DNA of 64,000 nucleotides from Anabaena minutissima FACHB-250 (GTDB lineage Bacteria; Cyanobacteriota; Cyanobacteriia; Cyanobacteriales; Nostocaceae): assembly GCF_014697125.1 (NCBI RefSeq), contig NZ_JACJRG010000001.1:1-64000 (forward strand), written 5' to 3'. A program made the position numbers and the translations under genes. Shown piece by piece: positions 38,320 to 47,499 of the stretch. The number at the start of each line of letters is the position of its first letter. Position 1 is the stretch's first letter. The notes under the pieces were generated by a model. It did no database searches. It saw only the letters and a list, made by a program, of their open reading frames with translations, and had not been told where the DNA came from.

Positions 38320-39510
38320 TTACAACCGCGCAAAAATCGCCTCCCAAGTTTTAGCATTTGTCCAATAAGCACCATGAGAACGAGGGAATGGTTGTTTACT
38401 ATCTACCACTACATCCTCAACATTAGGAAAAATTCTACTACCAACGTAGCTGAGGAAATCCCGTAAATCATAAATATTTAACCATTCCGGGAAATATTCC
38501 GGCAATGGTTGACCATATTCTAGACTGTACAAGGCGTTAATCTCATATAAAAAAGGTGCTTGAGAACCCACCGTAACTAATAATTCCACCTGAGACAGTG
38601 GTTGCTGCGCCAGCAAATCTACACAAGCGATACCCCCTAAACTATGGGCGAGTAACACCACCGGCGGTTCAGCTTGGGCGATTTGTTCTTTGATAAAAGC
38701 CCGAATTTTCTCCCCCCGCGTCTGATACAGCAGGATATCAGAGGGCATAGGCGAAACCTTATCAGTCACAGCACCACGCCTGCGCTTGACATAATTTGTC
38801 CCCAGGTGCAGCAATGGCTTAACTAACCAATCACCCAAACCTAACTGCGCCTCAGCTAAAGTCAAAACCAGGGATTCTACAACTTTGTCTCGCAATTTTG
38901 CATCGGTGAGTATGGGCGGAAATCTTTCCTGTTGTTCACTAATCAACATTGCTTCGGCGACAATTGCCCTAGCGACAACTGCCGAATACTCATTTAAATC
39001 AGATTCGCTGACTATGGGTAAAACTTCCTCATAAGCCTGAGAGTGAATCACCACCTCTTGCGCTTCTCCAAACACCCCAGTAATTCCCGCCTTAGACAAT
39101 TCCGCTTCCAATTCGGCGGTAGGTGTAAAATTCTCAACCTGCCTCTGTAACCTATCTGCGGGCTGTTCCCCAAAAGGATTTGAGCTACTTTCCTCAATCG
39201 ATTTTAATGAGAGGAGGCGCAATTCATACAAAGGATCGCGATATAATTCACCCCACAGGACAACATCTGGGTCTTCTGTCTCCACCTCATCTAAAGCCAG
39301 TGTCCCATCATATAAAGGCACTGATGCACCGTTAGCATTTAACTTTGTGCCGAACACATCACCCCAAACACAAGGCGCAACTGTAATATCTGCATTGTGG
39401 GCGTGAATTTTCTGCTCAATTATCTGAAAAGTTTCCTCATATTCCCGTCCTCTTACCCCTGTGCCGTGTACAAAGATTACAGTGGTCACGTCGCTGCGCT
39501 CCAAATTCAA
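38320..39510 (-). CDS. Alpha/beta-hydrolase fold protein (396 aa)
   Basis: Begins with VIFVHGTGVRG (oxyanion region, ~12-22) and carries the nucleophile elbow LLAHSLGGIA (~293-302), a lipase/esterase GxSxG form. A long insertion between them is helical and acidic. A C-terminal His in FPRSHGAYW may complete the triad. Same strand as the caspase/NB-ARC and TPR genes, from which it is separated only by the MITE and intergenic repeat. It may be a lipase-type effector or unrelated cargo. No signal peptide. Confidence 0.82.
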   Translation of the reverse strand: MNLERSDVTTVIFVHGTGVRGREYEETFQIIEQKIHAHNADITVAPCVWGDVFGTKLNANGASVPLYDGTLALDEVETEDPDVVLWGELYRDPLYELRLLSLKSIEESSSNPFGEQPADRLQRQVENFTPTAELEAELSKAGITGVFGEAQEVVIHSQAYEEVLPIVSESDLNEYSAVVARAIVAEAMLISEQQERFPPILTDAKLRDKVVESLVLTLAEAQLGLGDWLVKPLLHLGTNYVKRRRGAVTDKVSPMPSDILLYQTRGEKIRAFIKEQIAQAEPPVVLLAHSLGGIACVDLLAQQPLSQVELLVTVGSQAPFLYEINALYSLEYGQPLPEYFPEWLNIYDLRDFLSYVGSRIFPNVEDVVVDSKQPFPRSHGAYWTNAKTWEAIFARL

Positions 39511-39562
39511 AATTCAAAATTAATTACCCCACGGATAAGTAAAACAGGGTAAATAATTAAAG

Positions 39563-39688
39563 GTTTGTAGTGAGAACTTTAGTTCTCTCTGCGTTCTCTC
39601 CGTTCCCTGCGGGACGCTGCGCGAACGCATAGCGTGTCGTAGACAGACGCTCCGCGAACAAAAAAGGACTAAAGTCCTTACTACGAAC
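39563..39688. repeat. Nested dispersed palindrome
   Basis: Outer arms 39563-39586 and 39665-39688 pair with four mismatches in 24 (GTAGTGAGAACTTTAGTTCT type). The interior carries a GCGGGACGCTGCGCGAACGC segment and GTCTACGACACGCT (on the complement), shared with ~7159-7172. Typical of dispersed intergenic elements in this genus. Confidence 0.8.
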
Positions 39689-39963
39689 TCAATCCTAGTC
39701 TTTTTACATTGCTTAACATAGTTTGGGTTTTTCAAGTTGTTCTACTTAAATCCGGGAGCTTGAATTAATGTTGTTTTACATATGTATTATTCACAACCAC
39801 TGCTGAGGATGCAAGTTGAGTTGCGGTTAGATACCTGATTTCTGGGACAATTCGGGAATGAGGGGATTTGATGATGCGATGAGCTATGCCCCACCGTAGG
39901 CGATGATCGCCAACAAACAATAGTTCTATGATGGAGTCAGGCTATTGAAGCGGAGCATCAAAC

Positions 39964-40179
39964 ATGGTTTCATCAGAATTACTCAACACACTGCAAGGAC
40001 TTAGCCGTGCTGAAAAACTTTATGTTGTCCAAGTTTTGATTTCAGAATTAGCTCAACAAGAAGCTGACTTAATGAAACCAGAGCAATCTTATCCTGTTTG
40101 GTCTCCCTATGATGCTTTTGAAGCCGCAAACACGATGTTAGAAGTTTTACAAGCCACAAACAATCAAAACAATGCCTAA
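39964..40179 (+). CDS. Small helical protein upstream of retropepsin-like gene (71 aa)
   Basis: Helical 71-residue protein (LLNTLQGLSRAEKLYVVQVL) that resembles antitoxin or adaptor proteins in size and composition, but has no DNA-binding motif I can name. It contains YPVWSPYDAFEAA, a pattern of short cyanobacterial antitoxin-like proteins. Overlaps the protease gene by 8 nt, so the two are co-translated. Confidence 0.75.
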   Translation: MVSSELLNTLQGLSRAEKLYVVQVLISELAQQEADLMKPEQSYPVWSPYDAFEAANTMLEVLQATNNQNNA

Positions 40180-40600
40180 TGTTGAGCAATTTCCTTTTAT
40201 CAACGCTGACACAACATTGGGGGAGGCTGGTTTTCGTCCATATATGCCGATGACACTTGCGAGTCAACAATGTTCTATAAGAACATCCGCGCTGTTAGAT
40301 ACAGGAGCAACGGTCAACGTTTTGCCCTACCCAGTAGGTCTTGAACTGGGATATGTTTGGGAACGTCAAACAGCAACTTTAAACTTAACAGGAAATCTTG
40401 CTCAGTATGAGGCTCGTGTTGTAGTCATTCAGGCAATAGTTGGTCAATTTGAACCTGTGCAACTTGTATTTGCTTGGACAAAAGCTGTACAAGTTCCTCT
40501 GATTTTAGGACAAGTAAATTTTTTTATGGAGTTTGATATTTGTTTTTATCGCTCACAGCTGTATTTTGTAGTAAGCCCGAAAAACAAAGCTGATCAATAA
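40172..40600 (+). CDS. Retropepsin-like aspartic protease (142 aa)
   Basis: Single-domain aspartyl protease: catalytic LLDTGATVNVLP (Asp ~43) and the C-terminal LILGQVNFFMEFD, equivalent to the ILG flap-side motif. This is half of a pepsin, so it should act as a homodimer, like retroviral proteases and DdI1/gag-type enzymes. No signal peptide or prosegment, so cytosolic. Encoded with the small helical protein at 39964-40179. Substrate unknown. Confidence 0.87.
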   Translation: MPNVEQFPFINADTTLGEAGFRPYMPMTLASQQCSIRTSALLDTGATVNVLPYPVGLELGYVWERQTATLNLTGNLAQYEARVVVIQAIVGQFEPVQLVFAWTKAVQVPLILGQVNFFMEFDICFYRSQLYFVVSPKNKADQ

Positions 40601-40643
40601 CTATTCCAAGCGTTGGTAAATTGACTGTGGGAACTCCCTACTC

Positions 40644-41621
40644 ATGTCATCCCCAATCACCAATTCTATGTCCTTGAGTTTAATCCCACCTCCCACACAG
40701 CAAATCAACAGCGAAATTTTTAGTCGCGCTGGGGTTGAGGTATCAGTGCTGCGCCTTGATTTAATGCACCCTTGGGTAAATGGTAACAAGTGGTTCAAGC
40801 TAAAATACAACCTGTTAGCAGCCAAAGAAGAAAATTACACTACCATTCTCACCTTTGGCGGTGCTTATTCTAATCACATCTATGCAACGGCGGCGGCTGG
40901 GAATCTTTTGGGATTTCGCACTATTGGCGTAATTCGTGGTGAAGAAAGACTTCCCTTAAACCCCACTTTAAGTTTTGCCGTGGAACAAGGAATGCAGTTA
41001 GTGTACATTAACCGTGAAACTTACCGTCAACGCCACACCCCAGAATTACACGCAGACTTACGCCAGCGTTTTGGTGAGGTTTTTATCATTCCTGAAGGTG
41101 GTTGTAATCTTAATGGTGTGCGCGGGTGTACAGAGATACTTTCTGAAGTTACAGCAGAATTTGATACTATCTGTGTAGCTTGTGGGACAGCTACTACTTT
41201 AGCTGGGTTGACACTTTCGCTACAACCAAAACAGCGATCGCTTGGTTTCCCTGTGTTGAAAAATGGCGAGTTTCTCAGACAAGATATCACCAACCTAATA
41301 ACGCAGTACCTCGCCTCTGGACTACCCGCACCATCTAGCACTCCCGCACCTTGGGAATTAGTCTGTGATTATCACTTTGGGGGTTATGCCAAGGTAAATG
41401 ATGAGCTTGTATCATTTAGTCACGAGTTTACCCAAATTCACGGTATCCCTCTTGATTACGTATATACCGCAAAAATGTTTTATGGTGTGATAGATTTAAT
41501 ACATAAAAAAGGGGGAGAGGGCGATCAGCTACGCTGGGCGGAACGCCATCGCCTACTCTTAGTCCACACAGGCGGTTTACAGGGAAATTTATCCATGAAG
41601 AACATCAAGCGTGCAAATTAG
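40644..41621 (+). CDS. ACC deaminase / D-cysteine desulfhydrase family enzyme (325 aa)
   Basis: PLP fold-type II enzyme. PLP lysine in NGNKWFKLKYNL (~residue 50), ribose-phosphate loop GGAYSNHIYATAAAG (~73-87) and a Gly-rich phosphate loop near CGTATTLAGL. Cleaves D-cysteine or 1-aminocyclopropane-1-carboxylate; the two activities cannot be told apart by eye. The C-terminal 17 nt overlap the convergent 86-aa gene. Confidence 0.93.
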   Translation: MSSPITNSMSLSLIPPPTQQINSEIFSRAGVEVSVLRLDLMHPWVNGNKWFKLKYNLLAAKEENYTTILTFGGAYSNHIYATAAAGNLLGFRTIGVIRGEERLPLNPTLSFAVEQGMQLVYINRETYRQRHTPELHADLRQRFGEVFIIPEGGCNLNGVRGCTEILSEVTAEFDTICVACGTATTLAGLTLSLQPKQRSLGFPVLKNGEFLRQDITNLITQYLASGLPAPSSTPAPWELVCDYHFGGYAKVNDELVSFSHEFTQIHGIPLDYVYTAKMFYGVIDLIHKKGGEGDQLRWAERHRLLLVHTGGLQGNLSMKNIKRAN

Positions 41622-41865
41622 CTTGTTCTTGTAACCAAGGGTCTACAGGTTGTCCATCTTTACGCCGCAATTCGATTTCTATTGCTATCACTTCCTTTGA
41701 GCCAGGAGGAGCAGGCTTTTGATGAAAAATAATGTCATAATCCAATGGATTTTGATTTTTTTCTTTCAACCAGTCTTGTACTTTAGTTGTGGCAAAGAAT
41801 GATTGTCCTTGATCAAACATCCGCGTAATCTGCATTTGCAGCGTGTAGGGATTGATTCGGCTCAT
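41605..41865 (-). CDS. Hypothetical protein (86 aa)
   Basis: Small soluble protein, convergent with and overlapping the PLP enzyme gene by 17 nt. Mixed alpha/beta, ending in WLQEQANLHA. No motif recognised. ATG 41865 preceded by GGTAGTAACG, a modest ribosome-binding site. Good coding character. Confidence 0.7.
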   Translation of the reverse strand: MSRINPYTLQMQITRMFDQGQSFFATTKVQDWLKEKNQNPLDYDIIFHQKPAPPGSKEVIAIEIELRRKDGQPVDPWLQEQANLHA

Positions 41866-42156
41866 ACGTTACTACCTTTGTTAAGTAATTTTAAAACAGA
41901 GAAGCTACTTACTGGGCAGAAGAAAATCTAAAGCCTAATTATGACACGAATTTATTTACACCGTATTCAATTGTTCTATCCTTGATTATTTCCCCAGTTC
42001 GGTAAACCTCATCTCTTAGGTTTGATACTTAGCAGCCAGAACTCATATATCACGAGGAAAAAACAATAGACATAGCTGAGTACGGTAAATGGCAATACAA
42101 AACCGATGAAGTATCCTTTAGAATTGAGCTAAAAAGATATATGAGGAATCATCAGG

Positions 42157-42531
42157 ATGCAAGGAACATACAATTCTGATAAGCGCAAATTGCTATCATC
42201 CCTGAGTCATGGGGCAATTTTCTTTAGTACAACCTTGTTTTCAATTGGAGTTCCTATTGTCATCAACTTACTTTCCGATGACCCAGTTGTCAAAAGCAAT
42301 GCTAAAGAATCTATTAATTTTCACTTTAATGTTTGGTTTTGGGCAACAGTCATAGGTGTACCCCTAGGGATTATATCTTGGATAACCTTTGGTCTGGGCG
42401 GTATTTTGTTTTTCCCTGTGGTGGCTTTGGGTTTTGCACTGCATTGGGGATTGACAATTTGGGCTTTGTTTCATTGTCTTACCCAACCTGATGAACCTTT
42501 CCGTTATCCGTTTATTTTTCGACTCTTTTAA
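42157..42531 (+). CDS. DUF4870-type membrane protein (124 aa)
   Basis: Three predicted helices (FFSTTLFSIGVPIVINLL, NVWFWATVIGVPLGIISW, GLGGILFFPVVALGFALHW) with the family feature of a conserved NFHFN (ESINFHFNVW) before the second helix. Integral membrane protein of unknown function, common across bacteria. Followed by a hairpin at 42564-42592. Confidence 0.87.
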   Translation: MQGTYNSDKRKLLSSLSHGAIFFSTTLFSIGVPIVINLLSDDPVVKSNAKESINFHFNVWFWATVIGVPLGIISWITFGLGGILFFPVVALGFALHWGLTIWALFHCLTQPDEPFRYPFIFRLF

Positions 42532-42563
42532 AATTACGCTGAGTTTGGTAAATAGACCATATT

Positions 42564-42592
42564 ATAGGGGTTTACCAATGATAAATCCCTAT
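42564..42592. terminator. Hairpin between convergent genes
   Basis: ATAGGGGTTTA (42564-42574) pairs with TAAATCCCTAT (42582-42592), one G-T, loop 7 nt. Lies between convergent genes at 42531 and 42642. Confidence 0.65.
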
Positions 42593-42641
42593 GATAGATG
42601 TAGTTTTTAGTTGTCAATACGTCAGCCCTAATATCTATCAA

Positions 42642-43430
42642 CTAAATTGATTCGTGAATTGGTGCTATAGGACAAATTTGTAATCCTACAGGTGTATTTA
42701 AAACTGCCACTTCTACCCCTAAAACTTCAGCTAAATTTTCTGGTGTGAGGACAATTTCTGGTTCTCCTAATGCAAAAATATTACCTTGATAAAGTAACGC
42801 AATCCGAGAACTATATCTTGCAGCTAAATTAATTTCATGTAAAACAGTTAGAATAGTAATTCCTTGATTTTGATTTAGTTTTTTTAATAGTTCCAATAAT
42901 TCTAATTGATAGCGAATATCTAAATAAGTCGTGGGTTCATCTAACAATAAAATTTGCGGATTTTGTGCTAGAGCTAGTGCCAAAAAAGCTCTCTGTCTTT
43001 CACCCCCAGAAAGTTGTTCTACCAGGCGTTCTTGATAATTTTCCATCTGGGTTAAATGCAAAGATTCAGTAACTTTTTCTCTGTCTTCTGCATTTAAATC
43101 CCATTGCCACCAAGGTTGATGGGGTGTGCGTCCTAAAGATACCAATTGCCGGACTGTTAACCCTGGGGGAATGGCTTGTTGCTGAGGTAATAAGGCTAAT
43201 TTTTGGGCGACAACTGCGGCGGGTTGAGTATGAATGGCTTTACCATCTAATAATACAGTTCCTGTTTGTGGAACTAATAGGCGACTCATGAGTTTAAGTA
43301 GTGTAGATTTGCCAGAACCATTAGCACCTACTAAACTCAACCACTCTCCTTTTTCAATTGCTAAGGATATGTTTCTAACTACAGTTTTAGCTGTATATCC
43401 ACCAGTTAAGTTTTGCGTTTCTAAGGGCAT
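42642..43430 (-). CDS. FecE-type iron/cobalamin ABC transporter ATPase (262 aa)
   Basis: Complete import ATPase: Walker A VGANGSGKSTLL, signature LSGGERQRAFLALALA, Walker B ILLLDEPTTYLD and switch His (LHEINLA). Belongs to the FecCDE/BtuD group that imports ferric siderophores, haem or cobalamin. Preceded by its permease with a 38-nt gap. No periplasmic binding protein is intact nearby, but a remnant exists at 44501-44563. Confidence 0.94.
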   Translation of the reverse strand: MPLETQNLTGGYTAKTVVRNISLAIEKGEWLSLVGANGSGKSTLLKLMSRLLVPQTGTVLLDGKAIHTQPAAVVAQKLALLPQQQAIPPGLTVRQLVSLGRTPHQPWWQWDLNAEDREKVTESLHLTQMENYQERLVEQLSGGERQRAFLALALAQNPQILLLDEPTTYLDIRYQLELLELLKKLNQNQGITILTVLHEINLAARYSSRIALLYQGNIFALGEPEIVLTPENLAEVLGVEVAVLNTPVGLQICPIAPIHESI

Positions 43431-43468
43431 ATTAAAAATTAAAAATTAAAAATTTGTAATTAAGAGAT

Positions 43469-44494
43469 TTAAATGCCGGTTTTACGACGATAAAGTAACC
43501 AAATGAATAAGGGTGAACCTAATAAAGCTGTTACTGAACCTACGGGAAGTTCTACAGCACCTAAGCGGGATAGTAAGTCTGCAATCGTCATGACTACTGC
43601 GCCTCCTAATGCACTGAGTGGTAATACGGCGCGATAGTCTGTTCCTACGAGTAGGCGGATACCATGCGGTACTATTAAGCCGACAAAACCAATTAAGCCA
43701 CCAATGCTGACAGCGCCTGCGGCTAACAGTGTAGCAACTCCGCCAATTAAAATGCGCGATCGCGTTAGGGAAACGCCCAGACTAACTGCTAATTCATCCC
43801 CTAGATTTAATAAGTTTACTGATCGCGCTAACAAACATCCCAATACTAATGCCACACTAATATAAGATCCGGCTGTGGTGACTTCTGTCCATCCCCGGCC
43901 ATTCAAACTCCCAATCAGCCAATTTAACGCAGCCTGTATGCGTCCATCCTCTGTTAACAGTAGTAACACAGACTGGATTGCACCAAACATCGCACTTACC
44001 GCCACGCCTCCCAAAATCAACCTTTCAACAGAAACACCATCCCCAGTCTTGGCTAAAAAATAGACAATTACTGTTGTAAATACACCCCCAACCCACGCCG
44101 CCAAGGGAATCCAAGCCACAAATACACCTAAACTGAACATGGCGATCGCAACTAAACCAGCACCCGCAGAAATACCTAGTAAAAATGGGTCAGCTAGTCC
44201 ATTACGTAACATTCCCTGGAGTAGTGAACCTGCCATTCCTAAAGCTGCACCCACCAACATTGCAGCCACAGTTCTCGGTAAGCGCAAATCCCAAAGAATA
44301 GTCTGATAGAGTTCGTCTCCCTGTCGCCAAATAGCTTGCCATAATTGTTCAGGTGTCATGGCAACAGCACCAAAAGACAAGGACAATCCTAGCGTCAACA
44401 CTAGAATCATAACTAAAAATAAAGTAGCTAAAATTACCCGTGCTTCATTTCTAGAAGCAGCGTTAACACTCCTAAACAGCTGCTTGAGTTTCAT
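43469..44494 (-). CDS. FecCD-family iron ABC transporter permease (341 aa)
   Basis: Ten-helix FecCD permease: typical GAALGMAGSLLQGMLRNGLA, GGVAVSAMFGAI and GLIGFVGLIVPHGIRLLVG blocks (the latter the EAA-like coupling region near residue 265). The sequence fits ferric citrate/siderophore or cobalamin import. ATG 44494; only 6 nt separate it from the preceding gene remnant. Confidence 0.94.
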   Translation of the reverse strand: MKLKQLFRSVNAASRNEARVILATLFLVMILVLTLGLSLSFGAVAMTPEQLWQAIWRQGDELYQTILWDLRLPRTVAAMLVGAALGMAGSLLQGMLRNGLADPFLLGISAGAGLVAIAMFSLGVFVAWIPLAAWVGGVFTTVIVYFLAKTGDGVSVERLILGGVAVSAMFGAIQSVLLLLTEDGRIQAALNWLIGSLNGRGWTEVTTAGSYISVALVLGCLLARSVNLLNLGDELAVSLGVSLTRSRILIGGVATLLAAGAVSIGGLIGFVGLIVPHGIRLLVGTDYRAVLPLSALGGAVVMTIADLLSRLGAVELPVGSVTALLGSPLFIWLLYRRKTGI

Positions 44495-44500
44495 TTATTG

Positions 44501-44563
44501 CTATAAATTTGTGATTTGAGCTAAAGTTTGGGCAATTTGTGGAAATTTGGGGTGTGAGCTTCC
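44501..44563 (-). pseudogene. 3'-end remnant of a gene upstream of fecCD
   Basis: On the minus strand, a 20-codon stretch GSSHPKFPQIAQTLAQITNL ends in TAG at 44501-44503. It is preceded directly by TAA, so the reading frame is lost upstream. Being 6 nt from the permease start, it is in the position of the gene that usually precedes fecCD, the periplasmic binding protein. The end does not prove that identity; it shows that the preceding ORF was truncated. Confidence 0.45.
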
Positions 44564-45124
44564 TTAAGTTTAATATCATGACACCAATTAATCGGATTCA
44601 TTCTGCATGGTTGCCCATCCTATCACCGCTAATGGCGATCGCCTCTGCCCTGATTGTTGGTACTTGGTACTATCCTCATATTACTAGCTGGGGCAAATCC
44701 CATCACAGCATACACAGTTTTATTACAAGAATCCTGTTTTACAACCCTATTCTTCGCCGCTTTGCGTAGTGGTGCGAACGTCATGCAGCGCAGTGCTGAA
44801 TTAAAAGTCAAAAGTCCCAAGAAATAATACTGATTTTGTAATTTTTTGATGAACTATTATTTACTAAATCTTTATAAAATATCAGTAGTTAGTTTGTGTT
44901 TTTCAAAGTTTTGATATTCTCCTCACTGATTGCGGATGAGTTTATATACTTAAGTACAGATTGATAGTATTTCTTGATACATTAGATTTTCAATTAACTG
45001 CTGAATGAAAGATTTTGGTTGGAGAATTGTTAACAGGAATTTAAAATTCAATACAGCAAACTTATACGAAAGTTGATACCTTAAGACAAGGAGACAATTA
45101 CTGAAAATCGCCAATCGCAAATTC
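44564..45124. other. Intergenic region upstream of TPR gene
   Basis: About 560 bp. A plus-strand ORF at 44578-44769 (MTPINRIHSAWLPI..., one hydrophobic stretch) is possible but has no homology or Shine-Dalgarno that I can support. The remainder is AT-rich with no hairpin of note. The TPR gene's start has AAGGAGAC ~30 nt upstream. Confidence 0.4.
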
Positions 45125-45595
45125 ATGGATTCTTTATCAATCAGCTCTTTACTTGAAGATTTAAAAAAGCCTAATGCTTTAGTCCGGGAGCAAGCAACAA
45201 AGCAACTCTGGCGTATTTGGTTTCAGCAAAAGGGAGTTTACGGGCTGGAAAAAATCGACCAAAGTCAAAAATTGCTTGATGCTGGGGAAACTACTGAAGC
45301 TGAAAAAATTCTCACCGAACTCATTAAAGAACAACCTGACTTTGCAGAAGCCTGGAATCGTCGTGCTTTTCTCTACTACAGCATAGGCGATTATCGTAAA
45401 TCCCTAGGGGACTGTCAGATGGTGATTCAGATTAACTCTGTACATTTTGGTGCGCTGCATGGTATGGGTTTATGTTACGCCGCCTTAGGAAAATACAGTA
45501 AAGCCATCAAGGCTTTTAGACGCGCCTTAGAAATTCAGCCTTACTCTTTGGTGAATCAAAAATTAATTTTGGAATGTACACTCAGACTGAGCTAA
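45125..45595 (+). CDS. TPR protein (156 aa)
   Basis: Soluble protein with three tetratricopeptide repeats after an N-terminal helical region: (EAEKILTELIKEQPDFAEAW, NRRAFLYYSIGDYRKSLGDC, ALHGMGLCYAALGKYSKAIK). No signal peptide. Likely a protein-interaction scaffold. The N-terminal KKPNALVREQATKQLWRIW resembles a HEAT-like cap. Confidence 0.88.
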   Translation: MDSLSISSLLEDLKKPNALVREQATKQLWRIWFQQKGVYGLEKIDQSQKLLDAGETTEAEKILTELIKEQPDFAEAWNRRAFLYYSIGDYRKSLGDCQMVIQINSVHFGALHGMGLCYAALGKYSKAIKAFRRALEIQPYSLVNQKLILECTLRLS

Positions 45596-45747
45596 GACAG
45601 CATCAAGGAGAATACATAAATATTGTTTCTCCTCAGTTCATTTAGCCTAAGCCAAACAAGGGGTATTTTATCAAGCGATCGCTACAGGTATTTACAAAGA
45701 CTTATTATTAAGTTAAGTGGCACGACACCACCATAAACCATGACTAA

Positions 45748-45958
45748 AACACAGAGGGACGCGAAGGAAAGCGCAAAGTAACGGGGAGTTAAAATTCTGG
45801 CGTTGCTGATTGATGGGATGAATTTTGTTTCGCGCAAAGGCGCAAAGGCGCGAAGAATCAATCTTTGGCTTTAGTGAAAAAGCTGAATTCATCCCGCATT
45901 TATGCAACACCAAAATTCTCAGTGTTACTTTGCGTAAACCTCAACGTACCTCTGCGTT
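45748..45958. repeat. Dispersed inverted repeat, 35-bp arms
   Basis: Arms 45748-45782 and 45924-45958 are imperfectly complementary (cacagagg-acg ... gcaaagtaac type), enclosing ~140 bp. The right arm overlaps the region just before the FAD oxidase start. Related units occur at 24774-24815 and ~3339-3380. Confidence 0.7.
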
Positions 45959-45977
45959 AGAAAAAGGATATAAGCTA

Positions 45978-47327
45978 ATGACGATCGCCAACTTAGATTC
46001 CCTCATTAACTCCCTGGCAGGCATAGAAACTATTACAGACACTCATCAAGTAGCAAAATTATCCCAAGACTACCACACCTTTAGCCCAGTCCTAGTACCT
46101 AAACTAGAAGGCAAAGTTGGGGACATCGTAGTCCGTCCCGCCAACGAACAGGAAGTGATAAAAGTTGCTGCTACCTGTGCTAAACACCGCATACCTATCA
46201 CCATCCGAGGTGCAGGAACAGGCAACTATGGGCAATGCGTACCTATGCACGGTGGCGTAATTTTAGACATGACTAAAATACAAGCTGTGAGTTGGGTAAA
46301 ACCAGGGGTAGCGCGGGTAGAAGCTGGGGTGAAATTAGCTGCTTTAGACAAAAAAGCGCGAGAAATTGGTTGGGAAATGCGGATGTCCCCTTCTACTTAC
46401 CGCACAGCCACCATTGGCGGATTTATAGCTGGTGGAAGTGGGGGTATAGGCTCAATCCAATATGGATTATTAGGCGATCGCGGTAATCTATTAGCATTAA
46501 GAGTTGTCACAGTAGAAGATGAACCCCGTGTCATTGAGTTGCGCGGCGACGATGTACAGAAGGTAAACCATGCTTGGGGTATTAACGGCATTATCACAGA
46601 AGTTGAAATTCCCTTGGGGCCAGCCTATCCTTGGGCAGAAGTAATTGTCACCTTTGCAGATTTCATGACAGCCGCCAAGTTTGGGCAAAGCCTAGCTAAC
46701 GCCGATGGGATGGTGAAAAAGTTAATTAGTGTCTTTGCATCGCCCATTCCCCAATACTTCCAAGCCTTACAGCAATATATCCCTGAAGGTACTCACTCAG
46801 TATTTTTACTAGTAGCTGAACCTAGCTTAGAATTGTTACCGGGGTTAGTGCAGCAATACGGTGGACAAATTACCTACCAAAAGCCATCCGAAGAAGCAGG
46901 TAAAGGTGTTAATTTAGCAGAATTCACCTGGAATCACACCACCCTACACGCCCGGAATGTAGATACCCAGATTACATACTTGCAAAGTATGATTCCCCCA
47001 GCCAAAGGTCTGGAATTAGTAGAGCATTTATATCATCACTTTGGTGATGAAGTGATGATGCACTTAGAATTTATTCGGATGAATGGTGCAGTAGTTCCCG
47101 CCGCTTTACAATTGGTACGCTACACCACAGAAGCACGGCTCAATGAGATTATCCACTACCACGAAGCCCAAGGTGTGTTTATTGCTAATCCTCACACCTA
47201 TATTATTGAAGATGGGGGCAGGAAAGTAATTGATCCTGAACAATTAAAATTTAAGGAAATGGTTGACCCCTATGGATTAATGAACCCTGGTAAAAGCAAA
47301 ATGCTACAATTTAAAATTCAAAATTAG
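45978..47327 (+). CDS. FAD-binding oxidoreductase, FAD_binding_4 (449 aa)
   Basis: N-terminal PCMH-type FAD domain: VVRPANEQEVIKVAATCAKH, ITIRGAGTGNYGQ and PSTYRTATIGGFIAGGSGG. C-terminal LNPGKSK-like ending (YGLMNPGKSK) as in glycolate-oxidase GlcD and related flavoenzymes. ATG 45978 has AAGGA at 45964-45968 and is the first methionine after the dispersed repeat; the upstream open frame to 45825 is repeat sequence and rejected. Substrate unknown. Confidence 0.9.
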   Translation: MTIANLDSLINSLAGIETITDTHQVAKLSQDYHTFSPVLVPKLEGKVGDIVVRPANEQEVIKVAATCAKHRIPITIRGAGTGNYGQCVPMHGGVILDMTKIQAVSWVKPGVARVEAGVKLAALDKKAREIGWEMRMSPSTYRTATIGGFIAGGSGGIGSIQYGLLGDRGNLLALRVVTVEDEPRVIELRGDDVQKVNHAWGINGIITEVEIPLGPAYPWAEVIVTFADFMTAAKFGQSLANADGMVKKLISVFASPIPQYFQALQQYIPEGTHSVFLLVAEPSLELLPGLVQQYGGQITYQKPSEEAGKGVNLAEFTWNHTTLHARNVDTQITYLQSMIPPAKGLELVEHLYHHFGDEVMMHLEFIRMNGAVVPAALQLVRYTTEARLNEIIHYHEAQGVFIANPHTYIIEDGGRKVIDPEQLKFKEMVDPYGLMNPGKSKMLQFKIQN

Positions 47328-47499
47328 GAATCACAAAAATACATAGTAAGTTAATCTGTGTATTCTGTGGTTATAGTAAATTCAAGTATTTAAGACCCCT
47401 ACGTCTATACTTAGCTTACTTGAGTCGAGGTAATAGGCCTCTACTCCAACTGTTTTGAATTTTGAATTGTTACATACCGACACTACACCATTCCCATTC

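Noticed and set aside
44578..44769. 63-aa plus-strand ORF with one hydrophobic segment
   Set aside because: No Shine-Dalgarno, no recognisable family and it lies opposite a decayed gene; not enough to call.
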